Assembly: GCF_009905375.1 (NCBI RefSeq)
Contig: NC_133652.1
Coordinates: 121,789,797 to 121,853,796 of the forward strand
Length of the DNA stretch: 64,000 nt
Reading direction: 5' to 3'
Origin: Apium graveolens
Taxonomy: Eukaryota > Streptophyta > Magnoliopsida > Apiales > Apiaceae
The notes under the pieces were generated by a model, which searched no databases, had not been told where the DNA came from, and was given only the letters and a program-made list of their open reading frames with translations. The translations under genes were made by a program, and so were the position numbers. This document shows, in pieces, positions 1 through 11,878 of this stretch; position 1 is the first letter of the stretch, and each line of letters opens with the position of its first letter.

Positions 1-694
1 GATGTGACTCCTCCACTACCTGAAAATCAAACCATTGACGAGTATTGATTTGAAGTATTTTATTCAAGGAAAAATTGGGAATCTCTTTATGATGGGATCA
101 TGATCGTTCTAAATTAAAAACCCCTAAGTAAAAATATTAAGTTTTAATCAGATGCTTTCCAATGAATGAACACTCATTAAATCCTAGATCGATAAGGGGA
201 AGGGTTGTCAGTGGCAGGGGACTCCTATCTATCATGGTGAAATGCGACGAATATAAACGGTTATATTCGGACGTTGTATCATTGGGTCTAACTTAACTGA
301 GTCATCATAATAAGGTGAATATAAACGGTTATATTCAACTATTATGAACTTAGAAGCATAGAGTTTGGTTAAAAATCTATTAGATAGATAAGATCAATTG
401 TTGTTCACCAAATTATCCAAGAATTATATATGATATAATTGACAACTGTTGTCTACCTAAATAATCATGTTTTAAGGATACCATTGGTTGACTTAGAACA
501 TGACGAAATATGGATCTTGGCTCACTAGAAAGATTTATGGGATATACTTTCCGAATTAATAGTTAGGGCTATTAATTTGATAAAAAAAATAGTGGGAGAT
601 ATATTACGAATATATCATAATCATATGAACATAAAATTTTAACTCAGACAATCTAATGTTTATTTTGCGCTTTTATTATTGTAGATACTGAGTA
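1..694 (+). other. copia-1 5' leader with two hairpins
   Basis: Non-coding leader before the gag ATG. The 20-base near-palindrome GAATATAAACGGTTATATTC occurs exactly twice, at 249-268 and 317-336. The second copy sits inside an outer stem (ATAATA at 307-312, TATTAT at 340-345). The first extends to CGAATATAA/TTATATTCG. Both give a stem with an ACGG tip. The copia-2 leader has a hairpin array at a comparable distance from gag. An RNA role such as dimerisation, packaging or translation is inference. Confidence 0.6.
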
Positions 695-3600
695 ATGGCA
701 AACAACACAAACACACTATCCGTACGTTCAGTCCTTGAGAAGGACAAGCTGACAGGAGGAAACAACTTCCTAGACTGGCAGAGGAATTTGAGGATTGTCC
801 TCAGGCAGGAGCGCAAGCTTCATGTCATTGATATTCCTCCTCCAGGCCCCCTTCCTGAGGGTGCTACTGCTGATGAACGAGCAGCACGCACAAGGGATGA
901 GAATGATGCAAATGATGTTGCATGTCTTATGTTGGCAACTATGAGTGCTGAGCTTCAAAGACAGCATGTCCATATGGATGCATATACTATCAATGAGCAC
1001 TTGCAAAGCATGTTTGCAAGCCAAACTCATCAAGAAAGGTTCAACACGAGTAAGTCACTTTTTAATTGCAAACAAGGGGCGAGTGAACCAGTTGGCCCAC
1101 ATGTTCTGAAGATGATTGGTTACATTGAGTACCTTAAAACTTTGGGTTTCCCGATTGGTCCGGAAACTGGTATTGACCTAATCATGAATTCTTTGAGCAT
1201 CAAATTCACTCAGTTTGTTGTGAACTACAATATGAATGAATTTGACAAAACACCTACTGAATTGTTGCATATGTTGAGAACATATGAGACCAACATGAAG
1301 ACAGCTGAACCTGCTCCCATACTGATGGTGGGAAATAAAGGTAAGGCCAAAGGGAAGGGCAAATAGAAGGGTAAGAAGAAGATTGGATCTGATTCTACAC
1401 CCAAGCCAAAGTCAGGTCCCAAACAGGCTTTAAAGCCTAAAGGTGGTGTGGCCAAGGGTGAATGTCACTACTGTAAGAAAGATGGTCAGTGGAAGAGAAA
1501 CTGTCCAATTTACTTGGAGGATCTGAAGAAAAAGAAAGCAGTTCAGATTTCTGGATCAGGTATTTATGTTATAGAAGTCAATTTGTCTATTTCTACATCT
1601 TGGGTATTTGATACTGGATGTGCTTCTCACATTTGTATAAATGTGCAGGGCCTGCAGAGAAGTAGAACTTTGGCTAAGGGAGAAGTGGACCTAAGAGTAG
1701 GCAATGGAGCAAAAGTTGCTGCTTTAGCTGTAGGGACTTATTATTTATCTATGCCCTCTGGGCTTGTTTTAGAACTAGAAGACTGTTTTTACGTGCCTGT
1801 GATTCGCAGAAACATTATTTCTGTTTCTTGTTTGGACAAGAAAGGTTTTTCGTTTACAATAAAGAACAACAGTTGCTCTTTTGCTTTGAATGATTTAACC
1901 TATGGTGTTGCGCGTTTATTTAATGGTTTATATGTTCTTGATTTAGATAACCCTGTCTGTAATATAGAAAACAAATGACTTAAAATGAATGACTCAAATC
2001 AAACATACCTCTGGCATTGTCGTCTAGGCCACATAAATGAGAAACGCATATCCAAATTACATAAGGATGGATACTTGGATAAGTTTGATTTTGAATCATA
2101 CCAAGAATGCAAATCTTGTTTGCTTGGTAAGATGACTAAAGCCCCTTTCACTGGTAAGGGTCAAAGGGCCACTAAACGTCTGGAGCTAATACATAGTGAT
2201 GTATGTGGCCCAATGCGTGTAATGGCTAGAGGAGGCTACTAGTACTTCATAACATTTACTGATGATTTCAGTAGATATGGATATGTATATCTTATGAAGA
2301 ACAAATCCGATTCTTTTGAAAAATTTAAAGAATACAAGGTTGAAGTAGAGAAGCAAATTGGCGGAGATGCAAGTATTAAGATCTTACGATCCGATCGTGG
2401 GGGTGAATACTTAAGCACCGAATTTAGAGAGTATTTGAAAGAGTGTGGTATTGTATCACAACTCACTCCGCCAGGAACACCTCAATGGAATGGAGTTTCA
2501 GAGAGGAGAAATCGCACCTTGTTGGACATGGTGCAATCGATGATGAGTCATGCAGATCTTCCAATTAGTTTCTGGGGTTACGCTCTAGAAACAGCGGCTT
2601 TCACACTTAACCGTGTTCCTACTAAGAAGGTTCAAAAGACTCCATATGAGATATGGAAAGAGAAACGGTCAGGCATGAACTTTATGAAAGTTTGGGGATG
2701 TAAGGCGTTTGTGAAACGTCAAGAATCTGACAAGCTTGGACCTAAATCCGAAGAGTGCATTTTTGTAGGATACCCTAATGAAACAAAGGCGTATTATTTT
2801 TATAGTCCTTCTGAGCAGAAAGTGTTTATTGCTCGAGATGCTGTCTTCATGGAAAGAGATTTTGTTTACAAAAGAAACAGTGGGAGAACTATAGATCTCG
2901 ATGAAGATCGAGAACCGCAAAATAGCATTGAACCTGAAGTGGAACAAGAGCAGAATAATGATAATGCTCAACAAACACAGGTTGTTCATAGATCTGGTAG
3001 ATTTCGCCATGAGCCAGAGAGATATGGATTTCTCATGACTCAGTGTGGTGATTTGATGCTCATAGATGAAGATGAGCCTCTCACATACCAAGATGCTATG
3101 AACAGTCCAGACTCTAAGAGATGGCTAGAAGCCATGAAATCCGAGATAGATTCCATGTACGAAAACCAAGTATGGACTTTGGTTGATCCACCTGAAGGGG
3201 TAAAACCCATAGGGTGCAAATGGGTTTTTAAGAAGAAAAAGGGCATGGATGGAAATGTTCAGACCTATAAAGCTAGGCTGGTTGCAAAAGGTTTCAAACA
3301 AATTCATGGTATTGACTATGATGAAACTTTCTCACCAGTGGCTATGATCAAGTCTATAAGGATTTTACTTGCCATTGCAGCATTCCATGATTATGAAATC
3401 TGGCAAATGGATGTCAAAACAGCCTTCCTTAATGGAAGCCTTGAAGAGGATGTGTACATGACACAACCTGAGGGTTTTGTCGATCCAAGGAATGCTGGCA
3501 AGGTATGTAAATTGCGTCGATCCATTTATGGATTGAAGCAATCCTCTAGGAGATGGAATATCCGTTTTGATGAAATAGTCACAGAGTATGGCTTTGTTCA

Positions 3601-4654
3601 AAACGAAGATGAACCGTGTGTTTACAAGAAGGTTAGTGGGAGCTATGTGGCATTCATAGTACTATATGTTGATGATATACTACTAATGGGGAATGACATA
3701 CCTTCTCTAAAGGCTGTTAAGACTTGGTTAGGGAGCAATTTCTCCATTAAAGACTTAGGAGAGGCATCCTACATTCTAGGAATGAGGATCTATAGAGAAA
3801 GATCTAGAAGGATGATCGGTCTAAGTCAGAGCACATACATTGATAAGGTTTTGCATCATTTTGGAATGCAAAATGCAAAAAGGGGATATGTCCCCGTGTC
3901 TCAAGGGATAACGATCTATAAGGACCAGTGTCCGAAATCATTGGATGAGAAGGACCACATGAATAAAGTTCCATATGCTTCAGTAATTGGATCTATCATG
4001 TATGCAATGGTATGTACTCGCCCAGATGTCTCGTATGCTTTGAGCATGACGAGCAGATACCAGTCTAATCCGGGTGAAGGTCACTGGACGGCAGTTAAGA
4101 ATATTCTTAAGTACCTGAAAAGAACTAAAGATTCATTCTTGGTGTATGGAGGAGAAGAAAAACTCGTTGTAAAAGGTTACACCGATGCAAGTTTCCAAAC
4201 AGACAGAGATGATACTGTATCACAGTCTGGTTTTGTGTTTTGTCTAAACGGAGGTGCTGTAAGCTGGAAGAGTTCAAAGCAAGAAACAGTAGCTGATTCT
4301 ACAATGGAGGCTGAGTACATTGCAGCTTGTGAAGCAGCTAAGGAGGCCGTTTGGATTCGAAAGTTCATTTCTGATTTGGGAGTGGTTCCATCGATCGCAG
4401 ATCCCATTGATCTATACTGCGATAATAATGGAGCCATTGCACAGGCTAAAGAACCTAGATCACACTCCCGGGCTAAACATATACTCAGGAGATTTCACCT
4501 TATTCGAGAGATTAATGAAAGGGGTGATATACACATATGTAAAGTGCACACAATTGATAACATTGCAGACCCACTGACCAAAGGCTTGTCGCAGCAGAAG
4601 CACGATGGTCACACTAGTTCCATGGGTATTAGATATATGGGTGATTGGCTCTAG
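695..4654 (+). pseudogene. copia-1 gag-pol polyprotein, one frame with three in-frame stops
   Basis: Encodes the capsid and enzymes of the element. The whole 1320-codon stretch stays in one frame with no frameshift, but has in-frame stops at 1364-1366 (TAG), 1976-1978 (TGA) and 2240-2242 (TAG). Gag begins MANNTNTL. The knuckle at about residue 257 reads CHYCKKDGQWKRNC, so the usual His is Gln. The protease has FDTGCASH. Integrase has its D (HSDVCGP), D (RSDRGGEY) and E ([10 protein letters not shown]). RT has LYVDD at about residue 991. RNase H has YTDAS, EAEY and YCDNN. All enzyme active sites are therefore kept and only the stops and the knuckle are damaged. The start at 695 gives the conserved gag N-terminus shared with copia-2. 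It is probably not translated to full length. Confidence 0.9.
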
Positions 4655-4657
4655 TGC

Positions 4658-4668
4658 AAGTGGGAGAT
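4658..4668 (+). other. copia-1 polypurine tract
   Basis: AAGTGGGAGAT directly abuts the TG of the 3' LTR and lies just after the pol stop. It would prime plus-strand DNA synthesis. The same tract precedes the copia-2 3' LTR at 33691-33701. Confidence 0.85.
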
Positions 4669-6199
4669 TGTTAGTGTAGGTGCCCTAGAGGCAATACATT
4701 ATTCTTTTATCTTTATGTCAGTTGATCATTCAATAAATGTATTTATTATGACCTTAATTACTGCGATATTTTGTTAGCATAATAAATGTCCTTAGAATAA
4801 TGATACAAATTGTATAGTTTAAGTACATGACTTGAACTTGAGATTATATAATATATCATATTCTTAAAGGTCCTTAGTCGAGTATTATTATATAGGACAA
4901 TAATAATACATAGATAGACTAGTATGTTGTTTGACAAGATAACCACATCTCATTGGTTATAAGTATGGGGATACTAAAGTCAATACATAGGTACATGTGA
5001 GAGTACATGGTACCGGACAGACCCATAGTGAGATTCTTCATGTTTAATAAAGTCATAAGAAAGACTCACAGTGATAATGGTGTAACGATCCTTTGACTTG
5101 AAATCATTATATTTCTATACGAGGATTAATATACTTTGACTACATTAAAAGTTACTTTTGATCGGGTGATGATAAAAGTGGACATCGGGTATATCATGAG
5201 TCGTATGAGAAATATGAATGATAGATAAAGGATTTAACCCTCCTATAATTAGGAGAGATATTATTGGCCTCTTGATTGAGTGAGATTATAAATGCATGGC
5301 CATGCTCAAATAATGATTTGTCTCGATAATTTACTCATGGATCAAGTAAACCCGGATTAAATGTTGAAGAGGATGACTAAATACATGCCTCGAGTTTAAT
5401 CTATAATATGTATGGTTAAAGGGATTATATTACACGAAAAACATTAATCACGAAAGGTTTTATCTAATCACGATTTAATTATTGTTTAATTGGGTAACAA
5501 TGATGTATTACTAGATACCGCTCATTATTTATAATTTTATTAGAGAATAAAATTATTGCCAATTAAATAATAGCCTATAGGGTCGCACAAATAGAGCACT
5601 TAATGGAATAGTTAATTTAAATTATGGATTTAAATTAATTGATGATTATTTGAATTTTATTATAATTAAGTAAGACTTAATTGAGATAATATAAATTCGA
5701 ATTAAAAGGAATGTTTTTGCCCATAATAATTAAGTATGACTTAGTTATTAATTAAATAATAGAAATTTGTTTTCATTATTTAATCCAATACCTACTAGGG
5801 TTGGGCTTTGCTATTATGGGCCTTTTTAATCAGTCATTATAAATAGATAATGAGAGGTTAAAGAGGCTTGTACGTTTTTTAAGAAAACCCTAGCAGCAAA
5901 GAGAGGCAGAGGCAATTCAGATCGTCAAGAAGGAGGCTAGTACATCCATTCCGTAGTCAAGTTCGTGAGACGTTCTTGAAGGTGCTCGTGTGGATACCAT
6001 AGAGGTGTTTCTCCGAGAGGTAGACACAAAGCGTGATAGCTAGGATCTCCGTTGAGTTCATGAAAGTTAATCTCTTGAAAGGTATGATTCGTTATCTCCA
6101 TAATCTGCCCATAATTATACATGGATCCTGTTTTTGAGTTTCGAAATTTTTGTTTTATATACGTTTATCCGCTGCGTTTTATGCCTTCGGAACCCAACA
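4669..6199 (+). repeat. copia-1 3' LTR
   Basis: About 1531 bp from TGTTAGTG to AACCCAACA, with TG/CA ends and short inverted ends. It starts right after the polypurine tract. A TATA box (TATAAATA) is at 5838-5845, followed by the leader-like AGGCTTGTACG stretch, consistent with a promoter and transcript start in the last quarter. Only one LTR of this element is in the window. Confidence 0.88.
5838..5845 (+). promoter_or_regulatory. TATA box in copia-1 LTR
   Basis: TATAAATA, about 360 bp before the LTR end, where an LTR promoter is expected. In the 5' LTR the same site would drive the genomic RNA. Confidence 0.6.
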
Positions 6200-7433
6200 C
6201 TTTCTTCTGCTCATCATCATCCAAATTATCCTTGTTGATTTGAGTCTCTAGGCAAGTTGGCTTCAACATTACTCACATATCTTTTCAATAGCTTTATCAT
6301 CTCCTCATATTTAAAAGTCTTGTTCCTTTTTGTTTTCAGCTCAGTCTCCAGAGTCAGGATAAGCTTCTTACTGGCCATGACACAATGCTTAGGAATTTGG
6401 AGGTGTTTGAAGTTTTTGGTGGTAGGACAGATGTATGCCACTCCCTTGCTAGGCTATAGATAAGCTTCTGGAAAAGCAGCCACTTGTGCATTTTTCAATT
6501 CCGTTAGCAAGAGAGTGCCTTCATGAATTACCACTCTGACTTTGTTTATTAGAATGTCTAACTCAGATGCCCTTCTAGAGATAAGATAATTGAGGGATAC
6601 CCTCATACACCTGTCTACCCCTGAGTCATTTATGTTGACCACTATCCTTCTTTCCTGAAAGTTGTCTTTTCTCACCAAGATCACCCTTATTGAGTTTATT
6701 GTCATGTCCAAGGCTTTCTTGTAAGTGAAGAAATTGTTATTTAGTGAAGCCCTGAGTGCCTTAAGCAGTTCATCAAATTCCTTGCTTAGACTAGGTCCCT
6801 CAACTGCTTTAATAAGCCTCTCCATGCCAATGTCAATTTCTTGAGTTTCTCTCTGTTTAGCAGCTTGGACAGTTTGAGTTGATGATCTTGATTTTACTAG
6901 CCTAGCCTCTATCTCCCCTTAGTCTTGTTGGCAGGCATGAGAAAGGGAGTAGGAATTTCAGGCCTTATCTGTTCAGGAAGTGATCGTAGAGGAATGTTGA
7001 GCTTTCCCATGATGACTCCCAAAACAACATAGTTTTGCATTTGAAGATGCTTATGGGAGTCCACCAATGTCTGGATATCAGATTGTTGACTCTTGACTAG
7101 AGAATTCAAGGCCTGGACTTGTGCATTAAGGGAAGCATTAGAGGTCTGCAATTATGAGACTTGGCTTTGGAGAGATTGAATTTGCAGATTTGTAGAAGTG
7201 GAGCCAGGCTGATAAGAGCTAGTAGATGTTGAGGTTCCAAAAGCTTCTTCTACAGCCTTTTTGATGCTTTCCATTAGCAAGACTGAAGGCTCATATCTAC
7301 TTTGATGAAGTTGCTCCAACTTGACCTTTTTGTCATTAAAGTCTTCGACTTTAGAGTCCCGGTCCAAGATTTTGCCTCTGACACCCTACCATCCAAGTCA
7401 AAATCGATTAGCCATACAACAATATATTGCTTT

Positions 7434-7660
7434 CTCTATTTCAAAATAAAAGTTCATTTAGCTTTTTATGTGTATTTTAAGTTAAAAAATAATAGCTTCA
7501 TAAATTATTTTGTAATTTTTTTTCCTAAATAATAGTAAAGATATTAATTTTTAATTCAAGAAAAGAAATTTTTAAAAATTATATGCGGAGTTATGATTTT
7601 TATATATCTTAAAGTACACGTAAAATATAAGAAAGACTTGTATTTTGAAACAAAAAGAAT
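7434..7660. mobile_element. Fold-back MITE
   Basis: About 227 bp whose ends are inverted copies: CTCTATTTCAAAATAAAAGT at the left, and at the right (7641-7657) TATTTTGAAACAAAAAG. The inverted match continues inward about 45 bp (GTGTATTTTA / TAAAGTACACG). It is AT-rich and non-coding. The exact ends and TSD are uncertain; probably Stowaway/Tc1-mariner-like. It interrupts the SIRE third ORF. Confidence 0.6.
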
Positions 7661-7727
7661 AATAATTAACTTTGCAGTAAAATAATGACAAGCTCGAGAT
7701 GCTACATGACCTACACATGATAAGGTA

Positions 7728-7985
7728 CTCCCTTTTTCCCAATTTATCTGTCTTGTTTGACTTTTTATGATCAAACTGAAGAAATTTTGATTGAAATTTC
7801 AAATAGTGTATGATCAAAAATAGTTATAAAAGTTATTTATTAGAAACTATATCCAATCTACTTTGTTTTGATATGTATTTTTCAATTTTTCAAAATCGTG
7901 AAAAATGATTTTAAATTTACGGTCAAAATTGAGTCAATTTGACCGGAAAAAATCAAATAAGAAAGATAAATTAAGACGGAGGGAG
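7728..7985. mobile_element. Stowaway-like MITE
   Basis: About 258 bp. The left end is CTCCCTTTTTCCC and the right end GACGGAGGGAG, flanked on both sides by TA (7726-7727 and 7986-7987). TIR type and TA duplication fit Stowaway MITEs mobilised by Tc1/mariner transposases. It is inserted in the SIRE third ORF. Confidence 0.8.
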
Positions 7986-9541
7986 TATGAAACAAGCACG
8001 ACTTCTCTTTCAATAGAAGTAAGATCCATCCTTGACATTTGCTCAGCAAAGTGCTTGAACTTGGAGGTGATCTGTACTTGAGATGGTATAATCTCATCCA
8101 TCTTATCCTTCACCAGCTTCCTGATCCTATCTTCATGACCAGTCAATCTCAGTTCTAGTGCTTTTCCAAAGAGATGGAAAGCTTTGAGTTGAGCCTTTGA
8201 AACTTCATTGACTGCATCATAGACTTCACTAGGTGTCAGTGCCTTAGAATTACTGCCCAAAATTATCAAATTATCTTCCTTGAACTTAGCTAAAACATCC
8301 TCCATTTTCAGATTATAGTCCTTGCTCAGCCAACTATCACAGTTTCCATCCTGTTCAACTTCATTTACACTTTTGGTTTGTTGTTCTTGGACATCTGATT
8401 GATAGGAGAACATGATTGCTTGATAGTCCTGGTTAGACATGTTAGAAGTCAACAATTATTGAGAGATTTGTGCTAGGCCTGCAAGCTGATCTACCCTGAA
8501 CTCTTCAAGATTTGATTGAGGTACATCTTCTTGGAGCCAGTTAGAGACAAGGTGTGGTTGTTGAGGTTGAGAGGTGGATGGTTGAGATTCAGAACCACAT
8601 GTAACTGAAGTCACAGTTTTACTCATAGATTGCTCTGTGTTTATGACAGTGTGTTGTCCTCCACTTATAGTGGGAACCTCCAATTGAATTAGAGGGGATT
8701 TGACTGGGTTACTGTCATGTACACCAGCCTCAAACCCTTGTGTGTCTTGCACCATACTATCACCTGAATGTGCTATAATTGCCTCCCCCATAGCAGGATC
8801 ATTGGCAATTGTACTCCTAGTATCAACTGCCAGTATCAACTGCCAAAGCAATTTCTACTAGGGTTTTAAGGGGAGTTGTTCCGACATGAGGAACCTCCAA
8901 TTGAATTGGAGATAATTTAGATAGCTCCCCCTCAGGAGTACTACCCTCAATCCTTACAGTCTGTGAAGACTGATTTGCATATGAAGGTGCATTTAGTATC
9001 TCCATGGGGTCTTCACTAAAAACTGATGAATCCCCCATGGTTTTGATGGTGTCATCAAGGTCTATCCGAGCTAGTAGCATCTCACCATCTGAATGAAGTG
9101 TCTGGGTGGTGAGCAAAGTTTCTTGAACCAAGTCACTTGAGTGAGCTTGCACTTGATAATTGAATTTAAGTGTTGTTGGTAGAGAAGAAATTTGAGATAT
9201 GAGAGAGTGTTACTCAGATGTGAGTGTTGGCAGCTCCCTTTGAATAGATTAGGGAGCTTCAAAAGATGTACCCTCACTGTGTGTGTCATCCTTATTTCTC
9301 CTACCATACATTTGAATTGCTTCAGGTGCAGGCTGTGCAGACTTTGTATAGGGTGCATTGGGGTGAATGCTCTTTTCAATAGACACACCCTGTTGAGAAG
9401 ATGTATTTAGAGTCTGTTTAGTCCCCATTTTTACAATTGCATCATGTTGAGAGGATACAGAGGTGGCTTAAGTGGTCAGCTCAGTTTTCTTACTCTTCTT
9501 TGATCTCTTGACCAAGGGTGACTCAGTTTCATGTTGATCCT

Positions 9542-10925
9542 TGTTAGTCCTAAACATACGCTAATAATACACGCAAGTATACGCGTTCGCATGTAGTATA
9601 AGATATAAATCAGATTCGTTCCCACAGAGACTGGCTTGGTTAACTAATTAATTTATGCACTTAAGCAACAGTGTATGGTTATTATTCAATGCTAAGACGA
9701 TAACAATTTGAGGTTGTTTATAACTAAGATTTAAACTAACAATTATAACTAAGAAAATAAGATTGATTGAATTAATATATATGATAAATATGGGATTCTA
9801 ATTTCATTAGGTACTTCATTTAATAGCCTTTTCATTCTCAACCTTAGCATGTAATGGTGATGACACTAATCAGATAACACGAAACTGATAAACGCCAACT
9901 TTTGTTGCACGACTACCATACTACTAGACATCCACAAAAGAGATAGAAGCTGAATAGACACCACTTATATTGAGACCCTATGTGTCTATAGAACTAGACA
10001 ACATAACATTTTAAGCACAAGTTATCTATCTTTATTACATAGGGAAAGTAAGATGGTTAAAATTACCTACTAATCATGCATAACATATACATGAACCTAT
10101 GCTAGCATGGCAAGTTCTAAATCCTTAAATTCACTTTCGCTTCATTAAGATTTAACACACTATCTTATAAGTTCGCGACGCTCATAAGACGAATAAGCAC
10201 AACCAATACTAGGTTATCATACAATCACCACGCACTAAGGCATCAGAACAATTCAACTAAAGAAATCCATAAATAAATCCGCTAGAACCCCACGATAACG
10301 ATTAGGCCATAATTAGACTCATCATCAACGTGGTTCCGATGAAAGCATGGTATAATAAACGTAGTCTTTATAAAGAATAAATAAAACCAATTACGAAACA
10401 AGAGTAAGGTTCACAAATAAGAAAACTAGCATTCAAGTTATAAACTTAGAACAAAGATTCACAAGTAAAAACAAGATCTTCTTCATCTTTGTCGAATTGT
10501 GCTAACACGGTCTTCTTACAGCTCTCTTTGTGATATGTTATGAAAAACGACCTAAAGTTATGATTATATAGCAGCCATGATCAGCAGAGAAGTCCAGAAA
10601 TCAGTCTTCTATTCAAAACAGTATTCTTGAAACCCGACCTGGCGCGACCGCACGCTTGATCAGCACGGGCGCGCTGGGCTTCTACCAAAATCATGTTTCT
10701 TCTTTTTTCTTACAGATTTGAGCCGGTCTTCGCGAGCTTTATTCCTTGGACACCATCCTAACACCATATTAGCATCAAATCAATGCTAATTCACCCAGAT
10801 TCTCATATTAATGCCTGGAATGCAAAAACACTAGAAAACACATTAAAACACCAATAACTTGAGTACAAATACACCAATTCAAAGCTTTACGGAGCGTAAT
10901 AAAGTGTCATAAATACCACTCAATA
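9542..10925 (-). repeat. Athila-type 3' LTR
   Basis: 1384 bp, the left copy of the LTR pair. The plus-strand start is TGTTAGTCC and the end ACTCAATA (the right copy ends ACTCAACA, so one terminal base changed here). It carries one GC-rich GATCAG module at 10641-10676 and a TATA sequence at 10565-10570 (minus strand TATATAATC). Confidence 0.93.
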
Positions 10926-10938
10926 TACCCCCAAACTT
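10926..10938 (-). other. Athila polypurine tract
   Basis: On the minus strand AAGTTTGGGGGTA directly abuts the 3' LTR. A near-identical tract (AAGTTTGGGGGTA) lies at about 11818-11830, roughly 0.9 kb upstream and just after the third ORF. Confidence 0.8.
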
Positions 10939-11878
10939 GAATCGATGTTTGTCCTCAAGCATAAATAGACTCAAAAAAAAGAAATAAAAATGCATGAATG
11001 CAACTAAATGAATGCAACGATCCCCATAGAATAACTAAACCTATCAACAAACAACACCTCAGCAAATGCAGTTATTCACATAAAGATCAATCAAACCTCA
11101 CAAATCAATCTAAAAACCAAAGACGTGCGTGTGTGCAACTGCTTACAGATATACTATCGCAACTATATCAACAATCATTACTCACTACTTATCAAAGCAA
11201 TCACAAGTTTATAAATAGAATAAAAACAATCATTACTCAATTTTTTTCTCTTTTTTTCTTTTCTTTTTTTCTTTTTTTTTCAAATTTTTGAACGAGTACG
11301 TTTCACTCCATCTCGCTCAACCCTAGACTACTCATATAAATATGAGCCGGCTACTAACCATTTGACACCTAGCCACAACAACTAGCAATGAAATCCAATT
11401 TTCTCCAATTTTTAAATATCCATGTCTTTTATTATTAAGAGAATATCCTAAATTCTAAATATAAACAAGTGATTAAACCTCGACAAACAAACAAACCATG
11501 ACCATGATCTAGCACTTTAGCAACCTATAAGACTTAGTGAAATATAATTGTCTCTAGCAAGCAAATTAATTTGATAAGACTTAACATCACTAAATACAAC
11601 ATCACTACACTAGCATCAATATCACAAAGTAATCAAAAAAATCATCTAAGGGATCATGTTATTATGCACATGCATGAAACTACATGAACAAATTATCATA
11701 AAAAACTACCAAAAATAAAAAAACTACTACATGGAAAAATATGCAAACTAAATGCACTAAACTATCATGAATATGCAACTATATGCGACTCACACAAAAC
11801 ATATTCCTTCAACTACTACCCCCAAACTTAAAATATTCACTGTCATCAGTGAAAGTAATAGTAAGGAATCAGTCATAC
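10939..11878 (-). other. Athila 3' untranslated region
   Basis: About 0.94 kb without a supported ORF between the third-ORF stop and the PPT. On the minus strand it contains a long purine run (complement of the T/C tract at 11239-11282) and a second PPT-like tract at 11818-11830. Nothing else is recognised. Confidence 0.55.

Larger units (their letters stand above)
1..6199 (+). mobile_element. Ty1/copia LTR retrotransposon copia-1, 5' LTR outside the window
   Basis: Plus-strand copia element with leader (1-694), a gag-pol frame (695-4654), polypurine tract and 3' LTR (4669-6199). Domain order is gag, zinc knuckle, protease, GAG-pre-integrase, integrase, reverse transcriptase, RNase H, which defines Ty1/copia (integrase before RT). 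The pol resembles the TNT1-94 type; I do not assign a lineage. It lies in the third ORF of the minus-strand SIRE element, whose sequence resumes at 6200. The 5' LTR and PBS must lie left of base 1, so no TSD or LTR age can be read here. It is related to copia-2 (27374-35359), with similar gag start, leader layout and PPT, but its LTR sequence differs. Confidence 0.93.
6226..9536 (-). pseudogene. SIRE third ORF, C-terminal part, broken
   Basis: Continues the third ORF that begins at 21611; the two parts were separated by the gypsy insertion at 9542-20562. Readable pieces are at 8823-9152, 8456-8851, 7934-8455, 7152-7367, 6909-7151, 6454-6825 and 6226-6441, joined across stops and small shifts. 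The first part is polar and low in hydrophobics (Ser, Thr, Gln, Glu) with repeated phrases such as IQLEVP. Later parts (about 7988-8455 and 6909-7367) look like coiled coil (for example LQIQSLQSQVS). I see no signal peptide or membrane segment, so it does not look like an envelope protein. MITEs interrupt it at 7434-7985. The function of this long C-terminal extension is unknown. Confidence 0.65.

Noticed and set aside
3040..3601. Minus-strand ORFs across copia-1 pol
   Set aside because: Mirror frames of a well conserved plus-strand pol.
6226..9536. Calling the SIRE third ORF an envelope gene
   Set aside because: No signal peptide, membrane helix or cleavage site; the N-terminal part matches the plant putative transposon-protein pattern instead.
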